This document shows positions 27,086 to 35,941 of a stretch of 64,000 nucleotides of DNA, one piece after another; position 1 is the first letter of the stretch, and every line of letters starts with the position of its first letter. Origin of the DNA: an uncultured Bacteroidaceae bacterium (lineage in GTDB: Bacteria; Bacteroidota; Bacteroidia; Bacteroidales; Bacteroidaceae); the NCBI GenBank assembly GCA_905234605.1, contig CAJOIE010000001.1:1-64000 (forward strand), in the 5' to 3' direction. The position numbers and the translations under genes are program-made. A model generated the notes under the pieces. That model was not told the DNA's origin, did no database searches, and saw only the letters and a program-made list of their open reading frames with translations.

Positions 27086-27831
27086 GCACCGAGACACAGA
27101 CACCCCGGCAGACAGCACAGGCCGACGGCAGCATCACCACGCTGCACCACAACACAGGCACCTGCTCGAAAGCCGTCGAGGTGACCACACGCGACGGCGT
27201 GGTGGAGCGCGTGCAGTTCTACGGCGGCTGCGCCGGCAACACGCGCGGCATACAGCAACTCGTGGCAGGGATGCCCGTGGACGACGTCATCCGGCGGCTG
27301 CGCGGCACCCAGTGTGGCGCGCGCGGCACGTCGTGCCCCGACCAGCTGGCCCTCGCCCTCGAGGAGAACAGGCAGGAGGCTGCCACACGCCATGCCGGCG
27401 GCTCGGCAGTGCGCGGTATCATGGCTCTGCTCATGGCCCTGCTCATGCTCGGAGCCTGCACCGAGAGCTTCGCTGAACGCTGCCGGCGCGAGGCCGCCGA
27501 GTTCACGGCCAAGCAGTGCCCGTACAGCGTGGTGACCGACGGCATCGTGGTCTGCGACAGCATGGCCTACACCAGCACGCCGGCAGGCTTCACCTACTAC
27601 TACCACGTCAGCGACATCCTCGACAGTCCCGATGCCTTCACCAGCGAGACCGCCGGCGGTCTGCGCGGCATGATGCTCGAGTCGCTACAGCAGAACATAA
27701 CCCTCAAGGCCTACAAGGAGCGCGGCATGTGCTTCACCTACACCTTCCTCTCCGGCTCCACGGGCGCGACGCTGTTCGAGGTGGTGTTCACCCCCGACGA
27801 CTACAATACCGCCCATGCGCCGTCCCGCTGA
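27082..27831 (+). CDS. TSCPD-domain protein fused to a lipoprotein-like half
   Basis: A 249-residue open frame with two unlike halves. Residues 1-100 are a TSCPD domain ([35 protein letters not shown]), found alone as a small protein in many bacteria and at the C terminus of some ribonucleotide reductases. From residue 114 there is a typical lipoprotein signal peptide ([13 protein letters not shown]) and a secreted domain of about 120 residues of unknown function. No stop separates them. Either this is a true fusion with an internal membrane segment or a second protein starts at the ATG at 27421. It overlaps aspS by four bases and the next gene by 17. Confidence 0.75.
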
Positions 27832-28576
27832 CATCACCGAGGAGACACGCGCGTTGCTCATAGCACTTGCCGAGCGCTACGAGCAGCGCGCCTTCATTGA
27901 CGGCGACCCGTCGTGGCACATGCACCAGGCCACGGGTCCGCGGCAGCAAGAGGCTGTGGCCTTCGTGGCAGCAGCACTGAGCTACGGCAGCCGCAGGCAG
28001 TTCATGCCCAAGATAAGCCACATCACGGAGCTTGCCGGCGGCGACGTCCACACGTGGCTCTTGCACGACGGCTATGCAGAGGCCTTCAGATGCGACGACA
28101 CCACATGCTACTACCGCCTCAACAGCCGCGCACAGATGCACCGTTTCCTTGCCGCCTACGCAGCCATACTACGCCGCCACGGCACCCTCGGCGAGGCACT
28201 GCGCACAGCCGGCGTCAGCGACGGTCCCGCCGCCCTCCGCACCATCTGCCGTATCTTTGCCGACAGCCACTGCGGCCTCGTGCCGCAGGACACGGCGTCG
28301 GCATGCAAGCGGCTGTGCATGTTCCTGCGGTGGATGGTGCGCGAAGGCTCACCCGTCGACCTCGGCCTGTGGGCACACTTCATCGACCGCCGCACACTCA
28401 TCATGCCGCTCGACACACACGTGGTGAGCGAGGCACGCCGCCTGGGTCTTACCACGTGCGCCGCAGCAACCATGAGCCACGCCCGCAGCCTCACCGCGAC
28501 AGTGGCACAAGTGTTCCCCGACGACCCCCTGCGTGCCGACTTCGCCCTCTTCGGCTACGGAGTGACACACAGCTGA
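27815..28576 (+). CDS. DUF2400 (TIGR02757) family protein
   Basis: A 253-residue protein of the TIGR02757/DUF2400 family, related in fold to helix-hairpin-helix DNA glycosylases. Marks are AAALSYGSRRQFMPKI, the block KRLCMFLRWMVR, VDLGLW and IMPLDTHVVSEARRLGL. No activity is established for the family. It overlaps the TSCPD gene and is followed 18 nt after its stop by repeat array D. Confidence 0.85.
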   Translation: MRRPADITEETRALLIALAERYEQRAFIDGDPSWHMHQATGPRQQEAVAFVAAALSYGSRRQFMPKISHITELAGGDVHTWLLHDGYAEAFRCDDTTCYYRLNSRAQMHRFLAAYAAILRRHGTLGEALRTAGVSDGPAALRTICRIFADSHCGLVPQDTASACKRLCMFLRWMVREGSPVDLGLWAHFIDRRTLIMPLDTHVVSEARRLGLTTCAAATMSHARSLTATVAQVFPDDPLRADFALFGYGVTHS

Positions 28577-28590
28577 GAGTACGACCCCAC

Positions 28591-28680
28591 ACCATGCACC
28601 GTCAGTGCCCCGCACCCTGCACCGTCAGCACCAACACCATGCACCGTCAGTGCCACGCACCCTGCACCGTGTTTGTGCCA
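28591..28680 (-). repeat. 22/23-bp period TGCA array (array D)
   Basis: TGCA at 28595, 28618, 28640 and 28663 (spacing 23, 22, 23). On the minus strand the units alternate GGTGCAGGGTG and GGTGCATGGTG, the same core as the other arrays but in the opposite orientation, matching the opposite direction of the neighbouring genes. It begins 14 bp after the DUF2400 stop and precedes the thrS promoter. Confidence 0.8.
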
Positions 28681-28707
28681 CGGCAGCAGAAGTTTTCCGG
28701 CCCACCC

Positions 28708-28739
28708 TTTTCTGCATTCTCACAGATATAGTAACTTTG
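28708..28739 (+). promoter_or_regulatory. thrS promoter
   Basis: TTTT at 28708-28711, 20 bp, then TAACTTTG at 28732-28739, with the thrS ATG 43 bp further. The -7 is a perfect match; the -33 is TTTT for TTTG. Confidence 0.6.
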
Positions 28740-28782
28740 CCGCCATTGGTAACCAACAAAGCAACACAGTCCATCACACCCC

Positions 28783-30726
28783 ATGATTAAGATCACCCTG
28801 CCCGATGGCACCACGCTCGAGCGTGAGGCCGGCATAACCCCGATAGAGATAGCCGAGAGCATCTCGCCCCGCCTGGCAGCCGACGTGCTCGCCGCCGGCC
28901 TTGACGGCCAGACCGTAGAGCTCAACCGCCCCATCAACGCCGACGCACAGCTCGTGCTCTACAAGTGGGACGACGAAGAAGGCAAGCACGCCTTCTGGCA
29001 CACCTCGTCGCACCTCATGGCCGAAGCCCTGCAAGAACTATACCCAGGCATACAGTTCGGCATAGGTCCCGCCATCGAGCGAGGCTTCTACTACGACGTC
29101 ATGCCCCCGCAAGGCGTCGCCATCCGCGAAGCCGACTTCCCCGCCATAGAGAAGAAGATGATGGAACTCGTGCAGCGCAAAGAAAAGCTCGTGCGCCGCG
29201 ACATCACGAAGACCGACGCGCTGAAGTTCTTCGGCGACCATGGCCAGACCTACAAGAACGAGCTCATAGCCGACCTCGAGGACGGACACATCACCACCTA
29301 CACGCAAGGAGCCTTCACCGACCTCTGCCGCGGCCCGCACCTCACCTCCACGGCACCCATCAAAGCCGTGAAAGTCACCGCCGTGAGCTCGGCCTACTGG
29401 CGTGGCGACGAGAAACGCCCGCAGATGACCCGCATCTACGGCATCACCTTCCCCAAGAAGAAGCTCCTCGACGAGTATATCACACTCATGGAAGAGGCCA
29501 AGAAGCGCGACCACCGCAAGATAGGCAAGGAGATGGAGCTCTTCATGTTCTCCGAGCGCGTGGGCAAGGGACTGCCCATCTGGCTGCCCAAAGGCACCGC
29601 CCTGCGCCTGCGACTTGAGGACATGCTCAAGAAGATACAGAAGCGCTACGGCTACCAGCAAGTGATGACACCCCACATAGGCGGCAAAAACCTCTACGTC
29701 ACCTCAGGCCACTGGGCACACTACGGCAAAGACTCCTTCCGCCCCATCACCACCCCCGAGGAAGGCGAGGAATACCTGCTCAAGCCCATGAACTGCCCCC
29801 ATCACTGCGAAATCTACGCCTCCAAGCCACGCTCCTACAAAGATCTGCCCCTGCGCCTGGCCGAGTTCGGCACCGTCTACCGCTATGAGCAGAGCGGCGA
29901 ACTGCACGGCCTCACACGCGTGCGCTCCTTCACACAAGACGACGCCCACCTCTACTGCCGTCCCGACCAAGTGAAGCAGGAGTTCATACGCGTCATGGAG
30001 ATAATCCAAATCATCTTCGGAGCACTCAACTTCGACAACTTCGAGGCACAAATATCCCTGCGCGACCCCGACAACAAGGAGAAATACATAGGCACCGACG
30101 AGGTGTGGGAAGCCGCCGAGCGCGCCATCATCGAAGCATGCGAAGAAAAAGGCCTGCCCACACGCACCGAGCTCGGCGAAGCCGCCTTCTACGGCCCCAA
30201 GCTCGACTTCATGGTCAAGGATGCACTGGGCCGTCGCTGGCAGCTCGGCACCATACAGGTGGACTACAACCTGCCAGAGCGCTTCCAGCTCGAGTACACA
30301 GGCGAGGACAACCAGAAGCACCGCCCCGTCATGATACACCGCGCACCCTTCGGCTCCATGGAACGCTTCGTTGCCGTGCTCATAGAACACACAGCAGGCC
30401 ACTTCCCCCTCTGGCTCACACCCGACCAGGTGGCCATACTACCCATCTCCGAGAAATACAACGACTACGCCGCACAAGTGCAGCAGTACCTCGAGAGTCA
30501 GGACGTGCGCACCGTGCTCGACGACCGCAACGAGAAAATCGGCCGCAAGATACGCGACAACGAGATGCGCCACATCCCCTACCTCATCATCGTAGGCGAG
30601 AAAGAAGCCGCCGAAGGCACCGTCAGCGTGCGCCGGCAAGGCCAGGGCGACCAAGGCAGCATGAAATGCGAGGAGTTTGCCAACAAAATAAACGAAGAAG
30701 TGCGGCAGATGACCGAAAAGTACTAA
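28783..30726 (+). CDS. thrS: Threonyl-tRNA synthetase
   Basis: Class II threonyl-tRNA synthetase, 647 residues, with the full set of domains: N-terminal TGS (starts [13 protein letters not shown]), editing domain with [11 protein letters not shown], catalytic core with the zinc-binding cysteine in [10 protein letters not shown], motif 2 ([13 protein letters not shown]), motif 3 ([11 protein letters not shown]) and an anticodon domain. It opens the conserved thrS-infC-rpmI-rplT cluster. Confidence 0.97.
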   Translation: MIKITLPDGTTLEREAGITPIEIAESISPRLAADVLAAGLDGQTVELNRPINADAQLVLYKWDDEEGKHAFWHTSSHLMAEALQELYPGIQFGIGPAIERGFYYDVMPPQGVAIREADFPAIEKKMMELVQRKEKLVRRDITKTDALKFFGDHGQTYKNELIADLEDGHITTYTQGAFTDLCRGPHLTSTAPIKAVKVTAVSSAYWRGDEKRPQMTRIYGITFPKKKLLDEYITLMEEAKKRDHRKIGKEMELFMFSERVGKGLPIWLPKGTALRLRLEDMLKKIQKRYGYQQVMTPHIGGKNLYVTSGHWAHYGKDSFRPITTPEEGEEYLLKPMNCPHHCEIYASKPRSYKDLPLRLAEFGTVYRYEQSGELHGLTRVRSFTQDDAHLYCRPDQVKQEFIRVMEIIQIIFGALNFDNFEAQISLRDPDNKEKYIGTDEVWEAAERAIIEACEEKGLPTRTELGEAAFYGPKLDFMVKDALGRRWQLGTIQVDYNLPERFQLEYTGEDNQKHRPVMIHRAPFGSMERFVAVLIEHTAGHFPLWLTPDQVAILPISEKYNDYAAQVQQYLESQDVRTVLDDRNEKIGRKIRDNEMRHIPYLIIVGEKEAAEGTVSVRRQGQGDQGSMKCEEFANKINEEVRQMTEKY

Positions 30727-30731
30727 CTTTG
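30724..30731 (+). promoter_or_regulatory. Possible -7 element at the thrS-infC junction
   Basis: TAACTTTG, whose TAA is the thrS stop codon, 50 bp before infC. The stretch TAACTTTGCCGCC is the same as at the thrS promoter, but no -33 TTTG is found 19-21 bp upstream. Confidence 0.3.
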
Positions 30732-30781
30732 CCGCCCGTACACACCAAGCACCACACATCTCGTTAAGACACACCCACTTA

Positions 30782-31453
30782 ATGAAGAAGAACAACCTCA
30801 AGAGCCAGTATCGCGTCAACGAGCAGATACGTGCCAGGGAAGTGCGCATCGTAGGCGATGGCATAGAGTCCACCATCATGAACACTCGCGATGCCATACG
30901 CCTCGCAGAGCAGCACGAAGTGGACCTCGTGGAGATTTCACCCAACGCCGAGCCACCCGTGTGCAGACTCATCGACTACTCACGCTTCATCTACCAACAG
31001 AAGAAGCGCCAGAAGGAGATGAAAAGCAAACAGACCAAGATAGAAATCAAGGAGATACGCTTCGGCCCGCAGACCGACGACCACGACTACAACTTCAAGC
31101 TCAAGCACGCCCAAGGCTTCCTCGCCGACGGCGACAAGGTCAAGGCCTACGTCTTCTTCCGTGGACGCAGCATACTCTTCAAAGAACAAGGCGAGGTGCT
31201 GCTGCTGCGCTTCGCACAAGACCTGGAGGAATACGGCAAGGTAGAATCCATGCCAGTGCTTGAAGGCAAGCGCATGACCATGTTCATCGCCCCCAAGAAG
31301 ACAGCACCCAAGAAAACCACCGCCTACGAAGAGGACGACGACCTCGACAACGACGACGAAGCCACACCAGCCGAGACCCGCAAGAAGCCACAGCAGAAAG
31401 CCCCAAAGGAATACACCGGCCCCAAGGTCGAAGGCGAGGACTTCGACGACTGA
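30782..31453 (+). CDS. infC: Translation initiation factor IF-3
   Basis: IF-3, 223 residues, with N-domain marks [18 protein letters not shown] and [16 protein letters not shown] and C-domain marks [16 protein letters not shown] and [11 protein letters not shown]. After the core (about residue 175) there is an extra tail of about 48 residues, first acidic then Lys/Pro-rich, that canonical IF-3 lacks. The start is a plain ATG rather than the rare AUU of enterobacteria. Confidence 0.96.
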   Translation: MKKNNLKSQYRVNEQIRAREVRIVGDGIESTIMNTRDAIRLAEQHEVDLVEISPNAEPPVCRLIDYSRFIYQQKKRQKEMKSKQTKIEIKEIRFGPQTDDHDYNFKLKHAQGFLADGDKVKAYVFFRGRSILFKEQGEVLLLRFAQDLEEYGKVESMPVLEGKRMTMFIAPKKTAPKKTTAYEEDDDLDNDDEATPAETRKKPQQKAPKEYTGPKVEGEDFDD

Positions 31454-31481
31454 CAGACACAGCAACAACCAACAGAGACTG

Positions 31482-31511
31482 CGCGTTGCGTCCGGTATTT
31501 ACGCAACCGCG
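31482..31511 (+). promoter_or_regulatory. Hairpin in the infC-rpmI spacer
   Basis: TTGCGT (31486-31491) pairs with ACGCAA (31501-31506) around a nine-base loop, and outer CGCG arms (31482-31485, 31508-31511) extend it past a one-base bulge. There is no T run, so it may be a leader element for the L35/L20 genes rather than a terminator. Autogenous control by L20 is known in other phyla; here this is only a suggestion. Confidence 0.35.
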
Positions 31512-31547
31512 TCCGTGAACATCAATAACCACATAAACCAACAAAAC

Positions 31548-31745
31548 ATGCCAAAAGTAAAGACAAACTCCGGTGCCAAAAAGCGTTTCACGCTTACCGG
31601 AACGGGTAAGATCAAGCGTCACCACGCCTATCACAGCCACATCCTGACCAAGAAGACCAAGAAGCAAAAGCGCAACCTCCAGCACGCCGACCTCGTCGTG
31701 ACAGCCAACCGCAAGCAGGTGCGTGAGCTCCTCCTCCTCCGCTAA
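31548..31745 (+). CDS. rpmI: Ribosomal protein L35
   Basis: 50S protein L35, 65 residues, starting [14 protein letters not shown] and holding the typical [20 protein letters not shown]. The start at 31548 is the family start; an ATG 11 codons upstream is in frame but gives a non-homologous extension. Confidence 0.96.
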   Translation: MPKVKTNSGAKKRFTLTGTGKIKRHHAYHSHILTKKTKKQKRNLQHADLVVTANRKQVRELLLLR

Positions 31746-31755
31746 ACACACGCCA

Positions 31756-31799
31756 GGACAACAACGCAAAGCGACAAGGACAACAACGCAAAGCGACAA
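31756..31799 (+). repeat. Perfect 22-bp tandem duplication before rplT
   Basis: Two identical head-to-tail copies of a 22-bp unit (31756-31777 and 31778-31799) beginning GGACAACAACGC, placed between rpmI and rplT. It does not carry the TGCAGGG core of the other arrays. The rest of the 161-bp spacer has no clear feature. Confidence 0.9.
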
Positions 31800-31906
31800 T
31801 TACCCAACAAGTCTATCACCGCGCGACTAAGCCACAACACCAAAGACCTACACGACAGCAACACAGCTGACACGAGAGGCGCTTACGCGCACAAAACAAC
31901 AACACC

Positions 31907-32251
31907 ATGCCAAGATCAGTAAACCACGTAGCATCACGTGCCAAGAGAAAGCGTATCCTCAAACTCACCCGCGGCTACTTCGGTGCCCGCAAGAACGTCT
32001 GGACCGTTGCCAAGAACACCTGGGAGAAAGGTCTGACCTATGCCTACCGCGACCGCAAGCAGAAGAAACGCAACTTCCGTGCACTATGGATACAGCGCAT
32101 CAACGCAGCCGCACGCCTCGAAGGCTTCTCCTACAGCAAGCTCATGGGTGCTCTCCACAAGGCCGACATCGAGATAAACCGCAAGGTGCTTGCCGACCTG
32201 GCCGTCAACCACCCCGAGGCATTCAAGGCCATCGTAGCCAAAGTGAAGTAA
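31907..32251 (+). CDS. rplT: Ribosomal protein L20
   Basis: 50S protein L20, 114 residues, starting [16 protein letters not shown] and containing [18 protein letters not shown] and [19 protein letters not shown]. It binds 23S rRNA early in subunit assembly. Last gene of the thrS cluster; a strong terminator follows 29 bp later. Confidence 0.97.
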   Translation: MPRSVNHVASRAKRKRILKLTRGYFGARKNVWTVAKNTWEKGLTYAYRDRKQKKRNFRALWIQRINAAARLEGFSYSKLMGALHKADIEINRKVLADLAVNHPEAFKAIVAKVK

Positions 32252-32280
32252 AGAGGACAGCTACAACAGAATAACCCAAC

Positions 32281-32340
32281 GCAGAGACGCACAGACGCCG
32301 AGAGATAAGCTCTCACGCCTAAGCGTCTCTGCTTATTTAT
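32281..32340 (+). terminator. Terminator after rplT
   Basis: GCAGAGACGC at 32281-32290 pairs perfectly with GCGTCTCTGC at 32323-32332, an inner GAGAG/CTCTC stem lies in the loop, and TTATTTAT follows. This is a good intrinsic terminator. Confidence 0.8.
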
Positions 32341-32459
32341 ATACACGCGACACCACACATCGCGCCAGCACAGACCAACACCGGCTATACCGACGCCGCT
32401 ATACATGAACCAGCCAATAGCTACGCAATTGGGGAGCATGAAGTAGCTGGCCAACTATC

Positions 32460-32490
32460 AGAAGAGGCAAAGCACGCCTCAACCTCTTCT
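32460..32490 (-). terminator. Possible hairpin after the GH51 gene
   Basis: AGAAGAGG (32460-32467) pairs with CCTCTTCT (32483-32490) over a 15-base loop. It could end the minus-strand GH51 transcript. Its right arm runs into the first unit of the 17-bp repeat. Confidence 0.35.
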
Positions 32491-32602
32491 TTAGCTCTAC
32501 CCCTTCATTACCTCAACCTCTTCATTAGCTCTGCCTCTTCATTAGCTATGCCCCTTCATTAGCTCAACCCCTTCATTAGCTCTGCCCCTTCATTACAAGG
32601 CA
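32484..32602 (+). repeat. Seven tandem copies of a 17-bp unit
   Basis: Seven consecutive 17-bp units of the form C(C/T)CTTCATTAGCTCTGC (starts 32484, 32501, 32518, 32535, 32552, 32569, 32586), with the first and last diverged. The array lies downstream of the GH51 stop and is bracketed by two copies of GGCAAAGCAC (32466-32475 and 32599-32608). Seventeen is not a multiple of three and no gene covers it. The rest of 32252-32658 carries the rplT terminator and small hairpins only. Confidence 0.9.
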
Positions 32603-32658
32603 AAGCACAGATGAAAGGACTGCATGTAGCCCTCCGATAAGACAACCTGCACCTTGCC

Positions 32659-35097
32659 TCAGAAGGCAATGACGGTGAAGGAATATGGCGGCAGCACGAC
32701 GGGCGTCTCCTCCTTGAGCTCGATGCTTCCTGCCGCCTCGGGGCGCGCCGTGCCGTCGTCCCACTTGCCATGCAAGCGTGTCACCTCGGCAGGCGATGTG
32801 GGCAACGCCATATCGTGGAGACGCAGCGTTGTCGACACCTGTGCAGGCATCATGTTCACAAGCTTGAGATATGTGCGTCCGGTGCGAGAGTCGGTCACGG
32901 TGCTGACAGCCACACGCTCGCGTGCCCCGCTCGGTGCACGGTCGAGCTTGATAGCCGATGCCACGTATGTGTCGCCAGCCGCATTGCCAGCCATCTGCTG
33001 CACATAGTAGTCCACGGTGGGGTATACGCCGGCATTGTCGAAGTAGATTAGGTCGGGGTTCCACTGCGTGTGCCCGCGTTTGGCAAGGAGAGGCGCGTAT
33101 GAACTCATCTCCACTATGTCGCCGTTGCGCTCCAGGCCACAGATGTGTATGGCACAAGCCAGAGCCGTCTCGATGGTCGACGTGCGGCGGCGGTTATGTG
33201 CAGCCCATTCGCCGAGATACACCTTCGAGGCAGAGCGGTCGTAGTGGTCGTAGAAGTCCTGATGATGCAGATACCATCCTGGCGCGACATAGTAGTGCTC
33301 GTCCACCATGTCTATGTCGTTATCCTTGGCCAGACGCCATCCTTGCTCATAGTCGGAGCCCTCGAAGAACGGACCCACAGTGCCGCACACGGTGATGTCG
33401 GGGTACCGTTCCTTCACCGCCTTGATGAGCATCAGGTAGCGCTCGGTGAATGTCTGGCTGATGAGATCCTCGTTGCCTATACCTATATATTTAAGGCCGA
33501 AAGGCTTGGGATGACCGGCCTCGGCACGCATCCGTGCCCACTGACTCTTGCGCGGGTCGCCGTTGGCCCATTCTATGAGGTCGAGCACATCCTGCACATA
33601 CTGGTCGAACTGCGGGCCGAAGGGAATGCCGCCCTGCTGCCCGCCACCGCCGGTGCTGCTGTTCTGACAAGGCACAGCGGCAGCCAGCACAGGCAAGGGC
33701 TCGCAGCCCAGGTCCTCACACATCTGGAAGAACTCATAGTAGCCCAGACCACGCGACTGGTGGTAGCCCCACAGGTTGCGTTGGGGCTTGCGCGCTTCTA
33801 TCGGGCCTATGGTCTCCTTCCAGTGGTACATGTTGCCCAAGCCATCGCCATGCACCACGCATCCGCCAGGGAAGCGCATGAAGCGTGGCTTCAGGTCGGC
33901 CAGTGTCTGTGCCAGGTCGGCACGCAGTCCGTTCTTGCGCCCCTTGAAGGTCTTCTGCGGGAAAAGCGATACGATGTCGAGAGCCACCTTGCCGGCTTTG
34001 GTGGGCACAATGGCAATGCGGGCATCGGCAGCATCGTCGGTAGCCGTGAGCACAGCCTTCACCTGCCGCCATGAGGCTGTCGGTGCTGCCAGCATGGCTG
34101 TGCCTATCACCTTGTCGCCCTTGCGCAGCTCCACACGCAGCCTGCCGCCACGTCCCTGCAACTGACGGGCAAAGAGACTCACGTCGTAACGCTCGCCTTT
34201 GCGCAGGGTGATGCCATCGAAGCCGTCGTTGACCAGTGCAGCCCCTGGCTGGTTCACGGTGAGCACGGCGTAGTGCTGCTGGTTGGCATGCACAGGCTCC
34301 TCGGTGGCTATGCCGAAAGAGGCTCCTTCGCCCACGAGCTCCCATGAGTTGGTGGCTGTCCAGTTGGGCTCACGTCCATGGTCGGCCGCCGAGTACTCAA
34401 AGTCGCGGTTCTGCACCAGCTCGGCATAGAGGCCGCCGTCGGCACTATAGTTGATGTCCTCGAAGAATATGCCTATCAGGTTGGTGGATATGCTCTTGCG
34501 CTGTGCACCGTATATGTCGACCTCAGCCTTCACGCTGTCCACTCCGGCAAAGCGTGTGGCATCGTCGGCTGCCGACTCGCTGTCAAGCCTGTTGCGCATG
34601 GCTGTTGCCTGCTGCCACACCTGTAAGCTCTCCACCAGAGCGTAGGGCACGCGGTGCACCGTGCCACGACGGCTATGGCCGTCCACTACGACGTCGCGCC
34701 ACGGCTGACTGTCGCCGAAGAGGCGGTCCACTTCTCCCTTGCTGCCGAGCGAGGGATAGTCCTGCGGCATCCAGTGGATGAGGTCGGGCGATGTGGTCAC
34801 GCCATACTTGGCCTCACGGTCGTTGACGCGGAACATGAGCGACCATGTGCCGTCGGCCATCTGCGTGAGCACAGGCGTGTGCATCTTCTTGCCATGCCCC
34901 CACTCGGCATAGTCGCTCTTGACAAAGGAGGCTCCATCGCCCACTCTGGCCCATGTCTGCCCGTCAGCAGAGTAGGCGAAGGTCAGTCCCTGCGACGGCT
35001 CGTTATTATAGGCAAAGAGATAGACAGAGTCGGGTTGATTGGCCACGGCGGCAATACTTGCCATTGCGGTCACAACGAGGGAGAACAGGTGTTTCAT
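32659..35097 (-). CDS. GH51-family alpha-L-arabinofuranosidase with N-terminal propeller fragment
   Basis: A secreted glycoside hydrolase of 812 residues. A signal peptide is followed by about 120 residues that resemble one or two blades of a GH43/sialidase-type propeller (LFAYNNEPSQGLTFAYSADG, TSPDLIHWMPQDYP). From about residue 185 comes the GH51 module: IFFEDINYSADGGLYAEL, RFPGGCVVHG, the acid/base glutamate in GIGNEDL (about 543) and the nucleophile in YLGEWAAH (about 628), then a beta-rich C-terminal domain. It would release arabinofuranose from plant arabinans or arabinoxylan. It follows the lipoprotein gene by 106 bp with no clear promoter. Confidence 0.9.
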   Translation of the reverse strand: MKHLFSLVVTAMASIAAVANQPDSVYLFAYNNEPSQGLTFAYSADGQTWARVGDGASFVKSDYAEWGHGKKMHTPVLTQMADGTWSLMFRVNDREAKYGVTTSPDLIHWMPQDYPSLGSKGEVDRLFGDSQPWRDVVVDGHSRRGTVHRVPYALVESLQVWQQATAMRNRLDSESAADDATRFAGVDSVKAEVDIYGAQRKSISTNLIGIFFEDINYSADGGLYAELVQNRDFEYSAADHGREPNWTATNSWELVGEGASFGIATEEPVHANQQHYAVLTVNQPGAALVNDGFDGITLRKGERYDVSLFARQLQGRGGRLRVELRKGDKVIGTAMLAAPTASWRQVKAVLTATDDAADARIAIVPTKAGKVALDIVSLFPQKTFKGRKNGLRADLAQTLADLKPRFMRFPGGCVVHGDGLGNMYHWKETIGPIEARKPQRNLWGYHQSRGLGYYEFFQMCEDLGCEPLPVLAAAVPCQNSSTGGGGQQGGIPFGPQFDQYVQDVLDLIEWANGDPRKSQWARMRAEAGHPKPFGLKYIGIGNEDLISQTFTERYLMLIKAVKERYPDITVCGTVGPFFEGSDYEQGWRLAKDNDIDMVDEHYYVAPGWYLHHQDFYDHYDRSASKVYLGEWAAHNRRRTSTIETALACAIHICGLERNGDIVEMSSYAPLLAKRGHTQWNPDLIYFDNAGVYPTVDYYVQQMAGNAAGDTYVASAIKLDRAPSGARERVAVSTVTDSRTGRTYLKLVNMMPAQVSTTLRLHDMALPTSPAEVTRLHGKWDDGTARPEAAGSIELKEETPVVLPPYSFTVIAF

Positions 35098-35203
35098 GGG
35101 GATGGGGCTATTTGTGAGGGGATAGGGTTATAGCTATTATAGGCTTTCCTTTGTTGTCCTATGACTGTATAGTCCTGGGATTGCCTGAGCGTCCTTAGTG
35201 CTT

Positions 35204-35893
35204 TCAGTTGCTGCCACGGTGTCCGAGCTGCAGCACAGGGATGCTTTCTGCCACGCCGTTGCTCTCGAGCACGATGGTGTCCGTGCGGTTGTAGAGAGTA
35301 GCATTCGACTCGAGCGCGAGCATCACTGTATGCCTGCCTGGTGTGCCGGCCGTGGTCTGCGGTTGCAGCCACGTGCCATGCTTGGGCGTGAGTGTCCAGT
35401 TGCCGTAGGCAGTGAACACGATGCTGTCGGCAAGCACGAATGCCGAGTCGGTGACGGTGACGAGCGAGTCCTTGCTGTAGTCGGTGCTGACGTATCTGTA
35501 TGGGCGCTCCACGTTGAGGAACCGTGTCTGCAGGAAAGCTGTGGCTGCCGTGTACTCGCCGGCATTGATGCTCACATTGCCCACACGGGTCTTGCCTGTG
35601 GTGTTCGGTTGGAATATCACGGGCAGAGCGAGTTCATAGAGGACATTATCCACGTAGCGGACGCTGCGTATGGGCGTGTCGTCAATCTCTATCCATCCCA
35701 CCACGGGCACTACACGGTGGGCCTCGGTGGTCTCATAGAATATGGAGTCGAGTGTCTGGTCGGCATAGACTATTGCGTAGCCTTGAGGATATGTGATGAC
35801 AGTCATGTGGTTGCCCGTGTCCTCTATGCACGATGTCAGTAGTGCCAGCGTTGCCGCGATGGTGAGTGCGAGGTTTGCGAATGCTTTGTTCAT
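35204..35893 (-). CDS. Lipoprotein with BACON-like domain
   Basis: A 229-residue lipoprotein with lipobox LTSC near residue 22. The middle is beta-rich; the C-terminal part (GNWTLTPKHGTWLQP, then TDTIVLESNGVAESI) resembles a BACON domain, a carbohydrate- or protein-binding beta-sandwich typical of Bacteroidota surface lipoproteins. It sits between lptD and the GH51 gene. Function unknown. Confidence 0.75.
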   Translation of the reverse strand: MNKAFANLALTIAATLALLTSCIEDTGNHMTVITYPQGYAIVYADQTLDSIFYETTEAHRVVPVVGWIEIDDTPIRSVRYVDNVLYELALPVIFQPNTTGKTRVGNVSINAGEYTAATAFLQTRFLNVERPYRYVSTDYSKDSLVTVTDSAFVLADSIVFTAYGNWTLTPKHGTWLQPQTTAGTPGRHTVMLALESNATLYNRTDTIVLESNGVAESIPVLQLGHRGSN

Positions 35894-35941
35894 AATCTTT
35901 GCTATAGATGTGTTGCGGTTTTGGGAGAGTCTATTGCTGTG

